From positions 47,257 through 111,256 of the forward strand of contig NZ_JADGEW010000012.1 in assembly GCF_016744155.1 (NCBI RefSeq): DNA of 64,000 bases, read 5' to 3'. Each line of letters opens with the position of its first letter. Position 1 is the first letter of the stretch. The stretch is from Amphritea sp. GTDB lineage: Bacteria; Pseudomonadota; Gammaproteobacteria; Pseudomonadales; Balneatricaceae. The notes beneath the pieces were generated by a model. That model had not been told where the DNA came from, ran no database searches, and was given only the letters and a program-made list of their open reading frames with translations. Positions 9,410 to 18,536 of this stretch are shown here, piece after piece. The position numbers and the translations under genes are program-made.

Positions 9410-10154
9410 GAGCGACTTTAAGCCGGCTGTTGTTATTCCGGTCTATAACCATGAGGAAGCTATCGGCGTCACGCTGGTGGATGTACTGAGCTATGGCTAT
9501 CCGGTATTGCTGGTGGATGATGGAAGTTCTTCCGAGTGCAGGGATCTGCTTGTTCAACTGAGTGAGCAGCATGCCGATTGGGTTAATTTGATTCGTTTGG
9601 AGCAAAACGCAGGTAAGGGCGCTGCGGTTAAAGCGGGGCTTAGACAGTTGTTTCAGGAAGGTTATAGCCATGCGGTGCAGGTCGATGCGGATGGGCAACA
9701 TGATCTGCAAGACCTGCCCCTGTTTATGGCGACCGCGAAAGACGCTCCTGAGGCTTTGGTGATCGGATACCCACGCTACGACAAATCAGTTCCGGCACAC
9801 CGCTATTATGCTCGCTATTTGACCCATGTCTGGGTTTGGATCAATACGCTTTCTTTAGCGATCAAAGATACTATGTGCGGTTTTCGGGTTTACCCATTGG
9901 CGAAGACGGTTGAGATGCTTGAGCAGGAATCCTGTGGCGATCGTATGGATTATGATACCGAGGTGATTGTGCGTTGGGCATGGCGGGGGTTCTCTGTTAG
10001 AAACCTGCCTACCCGGGTGATTTATCCGATTGATGGGGTCTCTCATTTCAATGTTGTGAAAGATAATATTCTGATCTCTCGAATGCATGCTCGTCTTTTC
10101 TTTGGCATGTTGCTGCGTTTACCTGGGATTCTCCGGAATAAGTTTAATGGCTGA
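9387..10154 (+). CDS. Family 2 glycosyltransferase (aryl polyene cluster)
   Basis: 255-residue GT-A fold enzyme: VVIPVYNHEE near the start, VLLVDDGSS, and the metal-binding DADGQHD. It resembles dolichyl-phosphate mannose synthase-type transferases and has no membrane domain. In several aryl polyene clusters a glycosyltransferase and an LpxL-like acyltransferase occur fused as ApeJ; here the next gene supplies the acyltransferase part separately. Start GTG 9387 lies inside the end of the ligase gene, with GGAG at 9373. It probably glycosylates the lipid anchor or the polyene; the acceptor is unknown. Confidence 0.85.
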   Translation: MAGSAFAESDFKPAVVIPVYNHEEAIGVTLVDVLSYGYPVLLVDDGSSSECRDLLVQLSEQHADWVNLIRLEQNAGKGAAVKAGLRQLFQEGYSHAVQVDADGQHDLQDLPLFMATAKDAPEALVIGYPRYDKSVPAHRYYARYLTHVWVWINTLSLAIKDTMCGFRVYPLAKTVEMLEQESCGDRMDYDTEVIVRWAWRGFSVRNLPTRVIYPIDGVSHFNVVKDNILISRMHARLFFGMLLRLPGILRNKFNG

Positions 10155-11091
10155 GCCGAAAAAACATTGGTCGGGTATCGGCGAAGCCGGGTCATTGCTC
10201 GGGATGAAGTTTCTGCTGTTGGTCTACCGGTTGTTTGGTCGTTGGGGGTTTCGACTGATCCTGCTGCCGGTGATAAGCTATTTTTATCTTACCCGCAAGG
10301 CGGCACGACAGGCTTCTGCGGAATATCTGGCTCGATTTTCGGAAACCTACCCTGATTGCGCTCAGGGATTGAACTCACGTCAGCATTTCTGGGCTTTTGG
10401 TGAGATATTGCTAGATAAACTGTTGGTCTGGATGGGGCATATTCACCGGAAAGATGTTGTATTTGAAACACCGGGTGCATTTGCTGAAGTGGATAAAAGT
10501 ACCAAAGGCGGTGTGATTCTTGTGTCTCATTTGGGTAATACCGAGGTATGTAGCGCACTGGCTCATCAGCTTCCTGATATTCGGATTACGATGCTGGTAT
10601 ATACCCAGCATGCTGAGAAATTTAATGCATTGATGAAACAAACGAATAGCAGCGCTTGTATCAACCTGATGCAGGTAACCGATATTACACCTGCGACAGC
10701 GATGGTTTTGTCCGAGCGTATTGAAGCAGGAGAGTATGTGGTCATCGCGGCAGATCGTACCCCGGTGAATGGTACGGGCCGCACTTCTGTGGTTGATTTT
10801 TTAGGTGCCAAAGCAGGTTTTCCACAAGGCGCATTTATTCTTGCCGGATTACTGCGCTGCCCGGTATACCTGTTGTTCTGTTTGAAACAAGAGCAACGAT
10901 ATCATCTTTATTTAGAACAGTTTGCGTCGCAAATCAGTTTCAATCGACGTAATCGCAGTGAACAGATTCAGGGTGCTGTACAGACTTATGCGAAGCGGCT
11001 TGAGCATTATTGTCAGCTTGCCCCTTTACAGTGGTTTAATTTTTTTCCTTTCTGGCAATCAGGGCAGACCTCAGATGAATCCAGAAACTAA
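10147..11091 (+). CDS. LpxL/HtrB-family acyltransferase (aryl polyene cluster)
   Basis: 314-residue lysophospholipid acyltransferase family protein. Seen: the N-terminal GIGEAGSLLGM signature, catalytic HLGNTE (HX4E), and a DRTP block. Such enzymes acylate lipid or sugar-lipid acceptors at the inner membrane. A longer frame opens at 10087, but ATG 10147 overlaps the glycosyltransferase stop in the cluster's usual way. It likely corresponds to the acyltransferase half of ApeJ. A gap of 35 bases separates it from the thioesterase gene. Confidence 0.85.
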   Translation: MAEPKKHWSGIGEAGSLLGMKFLLLVYRLFGRWGFRLILLPVISYFYLTRKAARQASAEYLARFSETYPDCAQGLNSRQHFWAFGEILLDKLLVWMGHIHRKDVVFETPGAFAEVDKSTKGGVILVSHLGNTEVCSALAHQLPDIRITMLVYTQHAEKFNALMKQTNSSACINLMQVTDITPATAMVLSERIEAGEYVVIAADRTPVNGTGRTSVVDFLGAKAGFPQGAFILAGLLRCPVYLLFCLKQEQRYHLYLEQFASQISFNRRNRSEQIQGAVQTYAKRLEHYCQLAPLQWFNFFPFWQSGQTSDESRN

Positions 11092-11126
11092 TTGTTTAAT
11101 GTAAAATCAGTCGCTTAGGAAGCCGC

Positions 11127-11534
11127 ATGGTCGAAGCTGAGAGTATTATTGAGATCCCTTTCCATGATGTTGATGTGATGCGGGTTGCCTGGCACGGGCA
11201 CTATGCCAAGTATTTGGAAATTGCCCGCTGTGAGCTATTCGAACAATTTGATTATAACGTCCCACAGATGGAAGCGTCAGGTTATGCCTGGCCGGTGATC
11301 GATATGCGTATCCGCTATGCGCAGCCTCTGCATTTTCAGCAGAAAGTTAAGGTTAAGGCGACGCTGGTAGAGTGGGAAAATCGATTGAAGGTTAATTACC
11401 TGATTACCGACGCACAAACTGGCAAGCGTCTGACTAAAGCGTATACCGTTCAAGTTGCTGTAGATGTGGCCAGTGGAGAGATGCTCTATGTATCTCCAGA
11501 TATTCTGTTTCAAAAGCTAGGGCTGAAATCGTGA
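11127..11534 (+). CDS. Acyl-CoA/ACP thioesterase, 4HBT hotdog (ApeL-like)
   Basis: 135-residue 4-hydroxybenzoyl-CoA thioesterase-like protein. The opening IPFHDVDVMRVAWHGHYAKY carries the catalytic Asp and the HGHY/HxNY motif of this hotdog group. In the cluster it could release mis-primed or finished chains from the ACP. It starts behind AGGAAG at 11117-11122. Its end overlaps the LolA-like gene by four bases (GTGA). Confidence 0.85.
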   Translation: MVEAESIIEIPFHDVDVMRVAWHGHYAKYLEIARCELFEQFDYNVPQMEASGYAWPVIDMRIRYAQPLHFQQKVKVKATLVEWENRLKVNYLITDAQTGKRLTKAYTVQVAVDVASGEMLYVSPDILFQKLGLKS

Positions 11535-12091
11535 TTCGATGGTTAGTTATACTACTGTTTACCGGGTTATCTGTTGGGAGTCAGGCGGCGGATTTTAAAT
11601 TTCTGGAATCTCTGACAACTGCTCCTGAATCTCTGCATGGACAGTTCACTCAGGTTAAGCTTGTTAAAGCGTTGGATGCCCGTTTTGAATCATCCGGGAG
11701 CTTTGATTATGAGCGAGGTAGCTCCATTCGGTGGCATACTCTTACGCCTATTGATAATCTGTTAACACTCACCCCCCGGACGATCTCCAGTCAACAAGGC
11801 GATACTCTGCTTTCAAATCTTGATAGTCAGAATAATCCGGTTGTGGTTATTTTTAGTGATATATTTTTCGGTGTGATGACGGCTGAGTGGCAGACCCTTG
11901 CTGAATACTTTGAAATGGATGTTCAGGGCTCGAAAGAACATTGGACAGTTACCCTGCATCCTATCGATAAAAGTGTTGAGCAGGTGGTTACCCGGGTTGA
12001 ACTCAGCGGCGATGACCTGCTTCGCAAGGTGTTGCTGTTCGAAGCGGCAGGAGACCAGACGCAAATTAAGTTTACCGAACTTCAGCAATGA
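11531..12091 (+). CDS. LolA-like outer-membrane lipoprotein carrier (aryl polyene cluster)
   Basis: 186 residues with an N-terminal signal peptide (IRWLVILLFTGLSVGSQA), so periplasmic. The body (LHGQFTQVKLVKALDARFESSGSF and NPVVVIFSDIFFG) matches the cluster-specific LolA family (ApeM position). With the MMPL protein next door it probably moves the hydrophobic pigment lipid across the periplasm. Start GTG 11531 forms a GTGA overlap; the stop overlaps the MMPL gene (ATGA). Confidence 0.83.
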   Translation: MIRWLVILLFTGLSVGSQAADFKFLESLTTAPESLHGQFTQVKLVKALDARFESSGSFDYERGSSIRWHTLTPIDNLLTLTPRTISSQQGDTLLSNLDSQNNPVVVIFSDIFFGVMTAEWQTLAEYFEMDVQGSKEHWTVTLHPIDKSVEQVVTRVELSGDDLLRKVLLFEAAGDQTQIKFTELQQ

Positions 12092-14406
12092 TGATTGCGC
12101 GGCAAAAAGGACGCTTGGTTGCTCTGCTATGGCTCATTGTCGTATTGAGTGTGGTGGTGGCTGCAATCAGGCAAGGGCCGTCGTTTGATACCAGCTTGAT
12201 GGCACTGTTACCTATTACTGAGCAGCGCCCGGAAATTAGTCAGGCGGTCGATAAACTGTCCAGTGATTTTTCCAGACAAGCATTACTGGTTATATCCGCA
12301 TCGGAACGAGAGGTTGCCCGTAAAGCGGTTGCTATCGCGGTGAAACGATTAGTTTCATTGTCTGATATCGCTCGCATAGACTGGCAGTTGGACGATTCAG
12401 CGGTTGTCGGCGATGAGTTGTATCCTTTCCGCTTCAGTGTGCTGAGTGATGCAGTACGCAACCGTTTATTAGCCGGACAAGGTAAGCAGCAGTATCAATT
12501 GGCGTTACAGCGATTATTCAGCCCGCTATCGGGTAGTGTTCAGGATCCGATCCGGGATCCTTTTTCGCTTTATGCAGATCTACAGATGTCACAGCAGTCT
12601 GGTTTGCCGCTAACCTTGGAGCAGGGGTTGTTTCGACTGACTTCGGCTGAGCAGCCCTCCTATCTTGTTCGTCTTAGCCTGGACAGTGACCCATTCTCTT
12701 TGCCTATACAGCAACGGGTACTGGCGGTGGTTGATCCACTCGATCAGGAACTGGGGCCGCTCGGTGCTCAGTTGTATCGCTCCGGTTTAATCTGGCACGC
12801 GGCGGCTGGTGCTCAGCAGGCCAAAGCCGAGATATCAACGATAGGGCTGGGATCTTTGCTGGGCATCATATTGCTGATGCTGCTGGTTTTTAAACGTATC
12901 AGCTCGTTGGGCTCTGTTTTACTTCCGGTTTTAATTGGCTGTCTGATGGCCAGTGCCGTGACATTGTTGCTCTTTGGAAAGGTTCACCTGATAACTCTGG
13001 CCTTTGGAGCCGGGCTGGTGGGGGTGTCTGTCGATTATGCGCTGCATTTCATCTGTGAAAGACAGGTACAGCCTGCAGATAGGGTAGTAAAAAAACTATT
13101 TGCAGGCCTGTTATTGGGATTAGTTTCCAGTGTGATTGCCTATGCGGCACTGGCGTTGGCGCCGTTTCCCGGTTTACGCCAGATGGCGGTGTTCTCTGTC
13201 ACCGGGTTAACGGCTGCCTGGTTGACGGTACTGCTTTGGCTTCCCTTTATCAGCCCCGGGAAAACTGTGAAAGCGCTACCTTCTGCGGCGTTGTTAAACC
13301 GGTGGCGAGAAGGTTATCCACGTCTGGAATCCCAGCCACTGTTGATTGTTGGTTTTATCCTTATCTCAGTTATCAGTCTGGTCATTATATGGCAGGGGCA
13401 GTCACAGGATGATATTCGCCTTCTGCAGACCTCTTCCACTGAACTTTTGCATGAAGATCGTCAGGTGCAACAACTGTTGGGAAACAGTAGTAGCTCAGAG
13501 TTTATCCTGATTACGGGGAGTAGTGTTGAAACGGTACTGCAAACTGAGGAGCGGTTATTACCAGCCCTGCAAGCATTAGTCGAACCGTCTGGATTGCAAG
13601 GTTATCAGGCCTTGTCTCAGGTGCTTCCGTCATTGCAGCGGCAATCTGGAAACAATAACTTAATTCGTGATCTGTATCGGCAATACTTGCCGGAGATAGG
13701 CTCTGTGCTTCGCCTTTCCGAGTCTCAACTTATGAATATTAAAATAGAGTTTGAGCAGAGTGTTAATCAGTTGATGACACCGACTGAATGGCAGGAATTA
13801 CAGGTTAGCGAGGGTTGGCGTCAGCTGCTTATTAATGATGTTGAGGGCTCAGTTGCTACTGTTATCCGCTTGAACGGGGTTCTGCACTCAGACCTCAAAG
13901 AGCAGCTGCAATTATTGACCGACAACGAGCCTGGGGTTTACTGGGTTGATCGCGTCGAAAGCATTAGTAATCTGTTGTCCGGCTATCGGCAACAGATCAT
14001 TCAGTGGTTATTGATTGCATATGGCTTAGTAGTAAGTCTTTTGGCGATTCGATATCGCACCGATCTATGGCGTATTATCCTGCCACCACTGACAGCATCA
14101 CTGATCACTTTTGCGGCGCTGATACTCAGTGATGGTGGTTATAACCTGTTTAACCTGATTGCCTTAATGCTGGTATTGGGTATCGGCCTGGATATGGGGA
14201 TTTTCCTCTATGAGTCTGGCGATAGTGATCATACCTGGTTGGCTGTCAGCTTGTCGGCTGTGACCAGTCTATTGGCATTTGGGTTACTAACTTTTAGCAA
14301 AACCCCCGTACTTTATCATTTTGGCATCATAGTGTTACCCGGGCTCTGTTTGGTCTGGTTGATCGCACCACTGATGCGAAGGTTACAACCGGAGATTAAA
14401 ACATGA
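12088..14406 (+). CDS. MMPL/RND-family exporter (aryl polyene cluster)
   Basis: 772-residue inner-membrane exporter with the two-fold layout of MMPL/RND pumps: one N-terminal helix, a periplasmic domain, five or six helices (about 245-395), a short link, then the same pattern again (helices about 635-765). Acidic residues lie in the fourth helix of each half (GVSVDYALHF and GIGLDMGIFLY), where proton relay residues are expected. ApeN position; predicted to flip or export the lipid-linked polyene towards LolA. Confidence 0.87.
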   Translation: MMIARQKGRLVALLWLIVVLSVVVAAIRQGPSFDTSLMALLPITEQRPEISQAVDKLSSDFSRQALLVISASEREVARKAVAIAVKRLVSLSDIARIDWQLDDSAVVGDELYPFRFSVLSDAVRNRLLAGQGKQQYQLALQRLFSPLSGSVQDPIRDPFSLYADLQMSQQSGLPLTLEQGLFRLTSAEQPSYLVRLSLDSDPFSLPIQQRVLAVVDPLDQELGPLGAQLYRSGLIWHAAAGAQQAKAEISTIGLGSLLGIILLMLLVFKRISSLGSVLLPVLIGCLMASAVTLLLFGKVHLITLAFGAGLVGVSVDYALHFICERQVQPADRVVKKLFAGLLLGLVSSVIAYAALALAPFPGLRQMAVFSVTGLTAAWLTVLLWLPFISPGKTVKALPSAALLNRWREGYPRLESQPLLIVGFILISVISLVIIWQGQSQDDIRLLQTSSTELLHEDRQVQQLLGNSSSSEFILITGSSVETVLQTEERLLPALQALVEPSGLQGYQALSQVLPSLQRQSGNNNLIRDLYRQYLPEIGSVLRLSESQLMNIKIEFEQSVNQLMTPTEWQELQVSEGWRQLLINDVEGSVATVIRLNGVLHSDLKEQLQLLTDNEPGVYWVDRVESISNLLSGYRQQIIQWLLIAYGLVVSLLAIRYRTDLWRIILPPLTASLITFAALILSDGGYNLFNLIALMLVLGIGLDMGIFLYESGDSDHTWLAVSLSAVTSLLAFGLLTFSKTPVLYHFGIIVLPGLCLVWLIAPLMRRLQPEIKT

Positions 14407-15635
14407 CAGCTTCACAGGGATGTTACGACGTCGTTGTTATCGGCGCAGGTCCCTCAGGGGCTGTGGCCTCTTCATTACTTGCAGATTACGGCTACAAGGT
14501 CTTAGTCTTGGAAAAAGAGTATTTTCCCCGTTTTTCAATCGGTGAGAGCCTGTTGCCCCAGAGCATGGAGTTTCTCGAGCAGGCGGGTATGCTGCAGGCG
14601 GTTATTGAGGCGGGTTTCCAATATAAGAACGGCGCTGCGTTTACCCGCGCAGATGATTATGATTGTTTTGATTTTCGACAAAAGTTTTCGCAGGGCTGGG
14701 GTACTACTTTTCAGGTACAAAGAGATCGCTTCGATAAAGTCTTGGCAGATTGCGCCAGTTCCCGTGGGGTTGAAATCCGTTATGGTCAGACTGTGGTTGC
14801 AGTAGAAACGGTAGCTGATGCGGTGCAGGTTGACGTTCTCCCTGAGATTGGTGCAGCCTATCAGGTTAGCGCCGCATTTATTCTCGATGGTAGTGGATTT
14901 GGTCGGGTTCTCCCGCGTCTGATGCAGTTGGAAAAATCATCAGCTCTTGCTTCGCGAGTTTCGCTGTTTACGCATATAGAAGACAATATCACTGACTCCT
15001 CCTTTGATCGGAATAAGATATTGATTACCGTCCACCCAGAACATCCAGCAGTTTGGTATTGGCTAATCCCTTTTAGTAATGGTCGCGCGTCTGCGGGCGT
15101 TGTTTTGCCGAGGGAGATGTATGCCGACTTAGAGGGAACAGAGGGCGAAATTCTTCAACGTTTTATTAGTGAAGGGGGCATGTTAAAGAGGGTTCTTGAA
15201 AACGCAGCGTTTGATACGCCAGTAGGTATCATTGATGGTTATTCATGTGATGTTGAAACCCTCTATGGTGAGCGCTTTGCGTTACTGGGTAATGCCGGTG
15301 AATTTCTTGATCCGGTATTTTCTTCCGGTGTTACTATCGCATTGAAGTCAGCGTCGCTTGCTGCAGAGGTGGTACATCAGCAGCTTCAGGGTCTACAGCC
15401 AGACTGGAAGACAGAATATGCGCTTCCTCTGATGCAGGGAGTGAATACCTTTAGAGCTTTTGTTGAAGGTTGGTACGATGGTCGCTTACAAGATGTTATT
15501 TTTGCAGAAGACAAAAGTGATCAGATCAAAGAGATGATCAGTTCGATTCTGGCGGGTTATGCCTGGGATATTAAGAACCCTTATGTTCGGGATCCAAGCC
15601 GCCTTACTACCTTGGCTGAGTTATGTCGCAACTGA
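14403..15635 (+). CDS. Flavin-dependent halogenase-like oxidoreductase in the aryl polyene cluster
   Basis: 410-residue FAD enzyme. Seen: GAGPSG (residues 15-20), FSIGES (44-49), GFQYKNGAAF with Lys75 where phenol/pyrrole halogenases keep their catalytic lysine, WYWLIP at 218-223, which satisfies the WxWxIP halogenase signature, and GNAGEFLDPVFSSGV (296-310). Family knowledge: such enzymes use FADH2 and oxygen to make hypohalous acid and halogenate aromatic rings; a relative sits in the xanthomonadin locus, whose pigments are brominated. No flavin reductase lies nearby. It could instead be a hydroxylase of the aryl head group. Confidence 0.8.
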   Translation: MTASQGCYDVVVIGAGPSGAVASSLLADYGYKVLVLEKEYFPRFSIGESLLPQSMEFLEQAGMLQAVIEAGFQYKNGAAFTRADDYDCFDFRQKFSQGWGTTFQVQRDRFDKVLADCASSRGVEIRYGQTVVAVETVADAVQVDVLPEIGAAYQVSAAFILDGSGFGRVLPRLMQLEKSSALASRVSLFTHIEDNITDSSFDRNKILITVHPEHPAVWYWLIPFSNGRASAGVVLPREMYADLEGTEGEILQRFISEGGMLKRVLENAAFDTPVGIIDGYSCDVETLYGERFALLGNAGEFLDPVFSSGVTIALKSASLAAEVVHQQLQGLQPDWKTEYALPLMQGVNTFRAFVEGWYDGRLQDVIFAEDKSDQIKEMISSILAGYAWDIKNPYVRDPSRLTTLAELCRN

Positions 15636-16198
15636 ATTCAAAATTGAAGACATCACTGATCAGAACAGGCTGCGCATTACTCCTGCTTTTGCTGGCGGGC
15701 TGTAGCAGTTTAGGTACTGTGGAGCGTCCGGCTGAGATGTTGCTACTTAAACCGGCTCAAGGGCCAGTGCCGGTATTGCTGACACAGCGTGTGACCTTAA
15801 GCAGTTGGGGGCAGCAAAAGCAGTTTGTTGCGATCGCCCGGTTTACCTATGGACAGTCTAAACTAGTCGCCTTACTGCCAACGGGGCAGCAGTTGCTCTA
15901 CCTTGAATTTGATGGAGAACAGCTGGTGCAGCGGGCGATGCCCTCGATTGAATTGCCGGGTAAAGATATACTGGCACTGATTCAATTCGCGCTCTGGCCG
16001 AGGGATGCTTTGCAGAGTAATTACCGTTCGGAGCAGGGTTGGAAGGTAGATATAACCGATAGACGGCGAGAACTGACGCATAACGATAATCCGTGGTTGG
16101 ATGTCAGGTACGACGGACAGCAGATCAATATATATAACTACCTGTCTAAATATCGGGTTCTAATTGAGACCCTTGAACAGAAGGACTTGGTACCTTGA
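15623..16198 (+). CDS. DUF3261-type lipoprotein (aryl polyene cluster)
   Basis: 191 residues. A lipoprotein signal with lipobox LLAGC puts the acylated cysteine at residue 27, and the serines after it suggest the outer membrane. The body is beta-rich with no catalytic motif I recognise. DUF3261 lipoproteins recur in aryl polyene clusters beside the MMPL and LolA-like genes, so this is likely the outer-membrane receiver of the pigment. It overlaps both neighbours. Confidence 0.8.
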   Translation: MSQLNSKLKTSLIRTGCALLLLLLAGCSSLGTVERPAEMLLLKPAQGPVPVLLTQRVTLSSWGQQKQFVAIARFTYGQSKLVALLPTGQQLLYLEFDGEQLVQRAMPSIELPGKDILALIQFALWPRDALQSNYRSEQGWKVDITDRRRELTHNDNPWLDVRYDGQQINIYNYLSKYRVLIETLEQKDLVP

Positions 16199-17361
16199 AA
16201 CGATGCTACCTCAATGCAATGGCAATGCTCAGTGCGATGGGAGATTCGCCTGGGCAGGCCTGTGATTTACTTAGATCTGGCCAGCCGGGATTAACCTTGA
16301 CTGATCAGTTTAGCCCCGGCCAGCAATTTCCTTTGGGACTGTATGACGGAGAGTTACCAGAAATTCCATTTAGTGAGCTGAAATGGCAGAGCCGAAATAA
16401 TCGCTTTGCCCTAGCTGCGTTGTATCAGATTCGCAGCGAAATCGATGTTGCTGTTAAGCGTTATGGGGCTAATCGTATCGGGGTTATCGTAGGAACGTCG
16501 ACTTCGGGTATTGGCGATAGTGAAGGCTTTCTTAATCAGCGGGCGGTAACGGGACAAGTTTCTGGCGAGTATGACTATGGTCTTCAGGAGATGGGTGCAA
16601 CCGCAGCCTTTGTGGCGAAGCAGTTGGATGTTAGCGGGCCTGTTTTCGGCATATCTACGGCCTGCTCTTCCGGCAGTAAAGCGCTGGCATCAGCTCGTAG
16701 ACTGCTGCGATCAGGCCTCTGTGATGCTGTGATCGCTGGTGGAGTTGATACAATGTGCCACCTGACAGTACAGGGCTTTTCGTCACTGGAAGCGGTCAGC
16801 GAGCAGCTTTGTAATCCGTTCAGCGCTAATCGGAATGGTATCAATATCGGTGAAGCCGCAGCGCTATTTCTGGTTACTGCCGAGGCTGAAGGCGTTGAGC
16901 TTGTGGGGATTGGCGAAAGCTCCGATGCCCATCATATCTCTGCGCCAGACCCTTCAGGAGCCGGTGCGGTGAGGTGCATGTCCGCGGCATTAGTAGATGC
17001 AGGTATCCCAGCAGAAAAGATTAGCTATATTAACCTGCATGGTACAGCGACGCCTCTGAATGATCAGATGGAGTCGAGAGCGGTCGCTGAAGTTTTTGGT
17101 ACGCAAGTACGTTGTAGTTCAACTAAACCCTTTACCGGGCACACTCTGGGCGCTGCAGGGGCACTTGAAGCGGCTATCGGTTGGTTGGCGTTGCGGGAGG
17201 GATTTATACCTCCTCATTACTGGGATGGTGACTCTGACCCTGATCTGCCTGCCATCAACCTTGTGGCTGAATCCACGGCAGATGAGCAGCAGGAATATAT
17301 GTTGAGTAACTCATTTGCTTTTGGTGGCAATAATATATCTCTTATATTGAGGCGATTGTAA
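16195..17361 (+). CDS. apeO: Beta-ketoacyl synthase (ApeO-like)
   Basis: 388-residue condensing enzyme with the full Cys-His-His triad: Cys157 in ISTACSSGSKAL, His282 in NLHGTATPLND, His316 in FTGHTLGAAGALEA. It extends the polyene by two carbons from malonyl-ACP, in the known system together with the short ApeC partner. Starts at TTG 16195, overlapping the lipoprotein stop (TTGA). Next to ApeP, ApeQ and ApeR, the order of characterised clusters. Confidence 0.92.
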   Translation: MKRCYLNAMAMLSAMGDSPGQACDLLRSGQPGLTLTDQFSPGQQFPLGLYDGELPEIPFSELKWQSRNNRFALAALYQIRSEIDVAVKRYGANRIGVIVGTSTSGIGDSEGFLNQRAVTGQVSGEYDYGLQEMGATAAFVAKQLDVSGPVFGISTACSSGSKALASARRLLRSGLCDAVIAGGVDTMCHLTVQGFSSLEAVSEQLCNPFSANRNGINIGEAAALFLVTAEAEGVELVGIGESSDAHHISAPDPSGAGAVRCMSAALVDAGIPAEKISYINLHGTATPLNDQMESRAVAEVFGTQVRCSSTKPFTGHTLGAAGALEAAIGWLALREGFIPPHYWDGDSDPDLPAINLVAESTADEQQEYMLSNSFAFGGNNISLILRRL

Positions 17362-17810
17362 TGATATCTGAATACCAGGTAGCTGATCTGGTGCCTCACT
17401 CGGGGCGAATGAGCCTGCTAACATCGATCACTGGTCATGGTGAAGACTGGTTGTCTGCACAGGTAGTCATTACTAAAGATTCAATGTTTGCTGATTCTAA
17501 AGGTGTACCCGCATGGGTTGGTCTGGAATACCTGGCTCAGGCTATTGGTGCTTTTGCTGGATTGCAGGAGAGGCTCAACGGTGAATCACCCAAACTGGGT
17601 TTTTTGTTGGGAACCCGTAAGTATACTTGTAGTGCAGATTATTTTCTGCTTGGTGACCAACTAGAGCTGAAAGTGATTAGGAACATGCAGGCTGACAATG
17701 GATTGAGCGCTTTCGAGTGTCATCTGCAAGCAAATAGTTATACCGCCACAGCGAGCTTGAATGTTTTTCAGCCAGAGGATGCGGAACAGTTTTTACGGGG
17801 GGGCAAGTGA
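17361..17810 (+). CDS. apeP: ApeP-family 3-hydroxyacyl-ACP dehydratase
   Basis: 149-residue hotdog protein. VADLVPHSGRMSLL near the N-terminus places a His at residue 13, as in FabA/FabZ-type dehydratases, followed by WVGLEYLAQAIGAFAG. In the known system it works as a pair with ApeI, here the C-terminal domain of the protein at 7700-9409, to make each double bond. TAATG overlap with the ketosynthase gene. Confidence 0.9.
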   Translation: MISEYQVADLVPHSGRMSLLTSITGHGEDWLSAQVVITKDSMFADSKGVPAWVGLEYLAQAIGAFAGLQERLNGESPKLGFLLGTRKYTCSADYFLLGDQLELKVIRNMQADNGLSAFECHLQANSYTATASLNVFQPEDAEQFLRGGK

Positions 17811-18536
17811 ATGAAGGGAACAGTTCTGATCACCGGTTCAAGTAGAGGTATCGGTAAAGGTATTGCGCTAAGATTGGCCCGGGATGGCTATGATATTGTG
17901 CTGCATTGTCGTTCTAATTTTTCGGACGCTGAACAGGTAGCGGCTCAGATACAGGAACTTGGGCAAAAGGTAAGGATTCTGCAGTTTGATATTGCGAATC
18001 GTGATCAGACTCGCGAAGTCCTAGAGCAGGATACAGAAGAGTTCGGAGGCTATTACGGTGTTGTCTGCAATGCCGGTGTAGCACGGGATAATGCCTTTCC
18101 AGCCATACCCGGAGAGGAGTGGGATGAGGTATTAAGGACCAATTTAGATGGTTTTTATAATGTTCTTCATCCGGTGGTTATGTCAATGATCCGGCGCCGA
18201 AAGGCCGGTCGAATTGTCACTCTATCATCGGTATCTGGTGAGATGGGTAACCGTGGACAGGTCAATTACAGCGCGGCAAAAGCAGGTATTATCGGCGCGA
18301 CAAAGGCTTTGGCCGTGGAATTGGCAAAACGGAAGATCACAGTGAACTGTGTTTCCCCTGGTCTTATTGAAACTGAAATGACAGAGCATCTAGCGCTAGA
18401 TGAAGCGATGAAGATGATTCCTATGCAACGGGTAGGCAGTATAGATGAGGTGGCCGGTACGGTCAGTTTCCTTATGTCTGAAGATGCTGGATATATTACC
18501 CGACAGGTAATATCTGTAAATGGCGGGATGTATTAA
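17811..18536 (+). CDS. apeQ: 3-oxoacyl-ACP reductase, FabG family (ApeQ-like)
   Basis: 241-residue short-chain dehydrogenase: TGSSRGIG cofactor motif (residues 8-15), NAG, catalytic Ser in TLSSVSGEMGN, and YSAAK. It reduces the 3-keto group formed after each condensation. Its start directly follows the dehydratase stop and its stop overlaps the last ketosynthase (TAATG). Confidence 0.92.
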   Translation: MKGTVLITGSSRGIGKGIALRLARDGYDIVLHCRSNFSDAEQVAAQIQELGQKVRILQFDIANRDQTREVLEQDTEEFGGYYGVVCNAGVARDNAFPAIPGEEWDEVLRTNLDGFYNVLHPVVMSMIRRRKAGRIVTLSSVSGEMGNRGQVNYSAAKAGIIGATKALAVELAKRKITVNCVSPGLIETEMTEHLALDEAMKMIPMQRVGSIDEVAGTVSFLMSEDAGYITRQVISVNGGMY

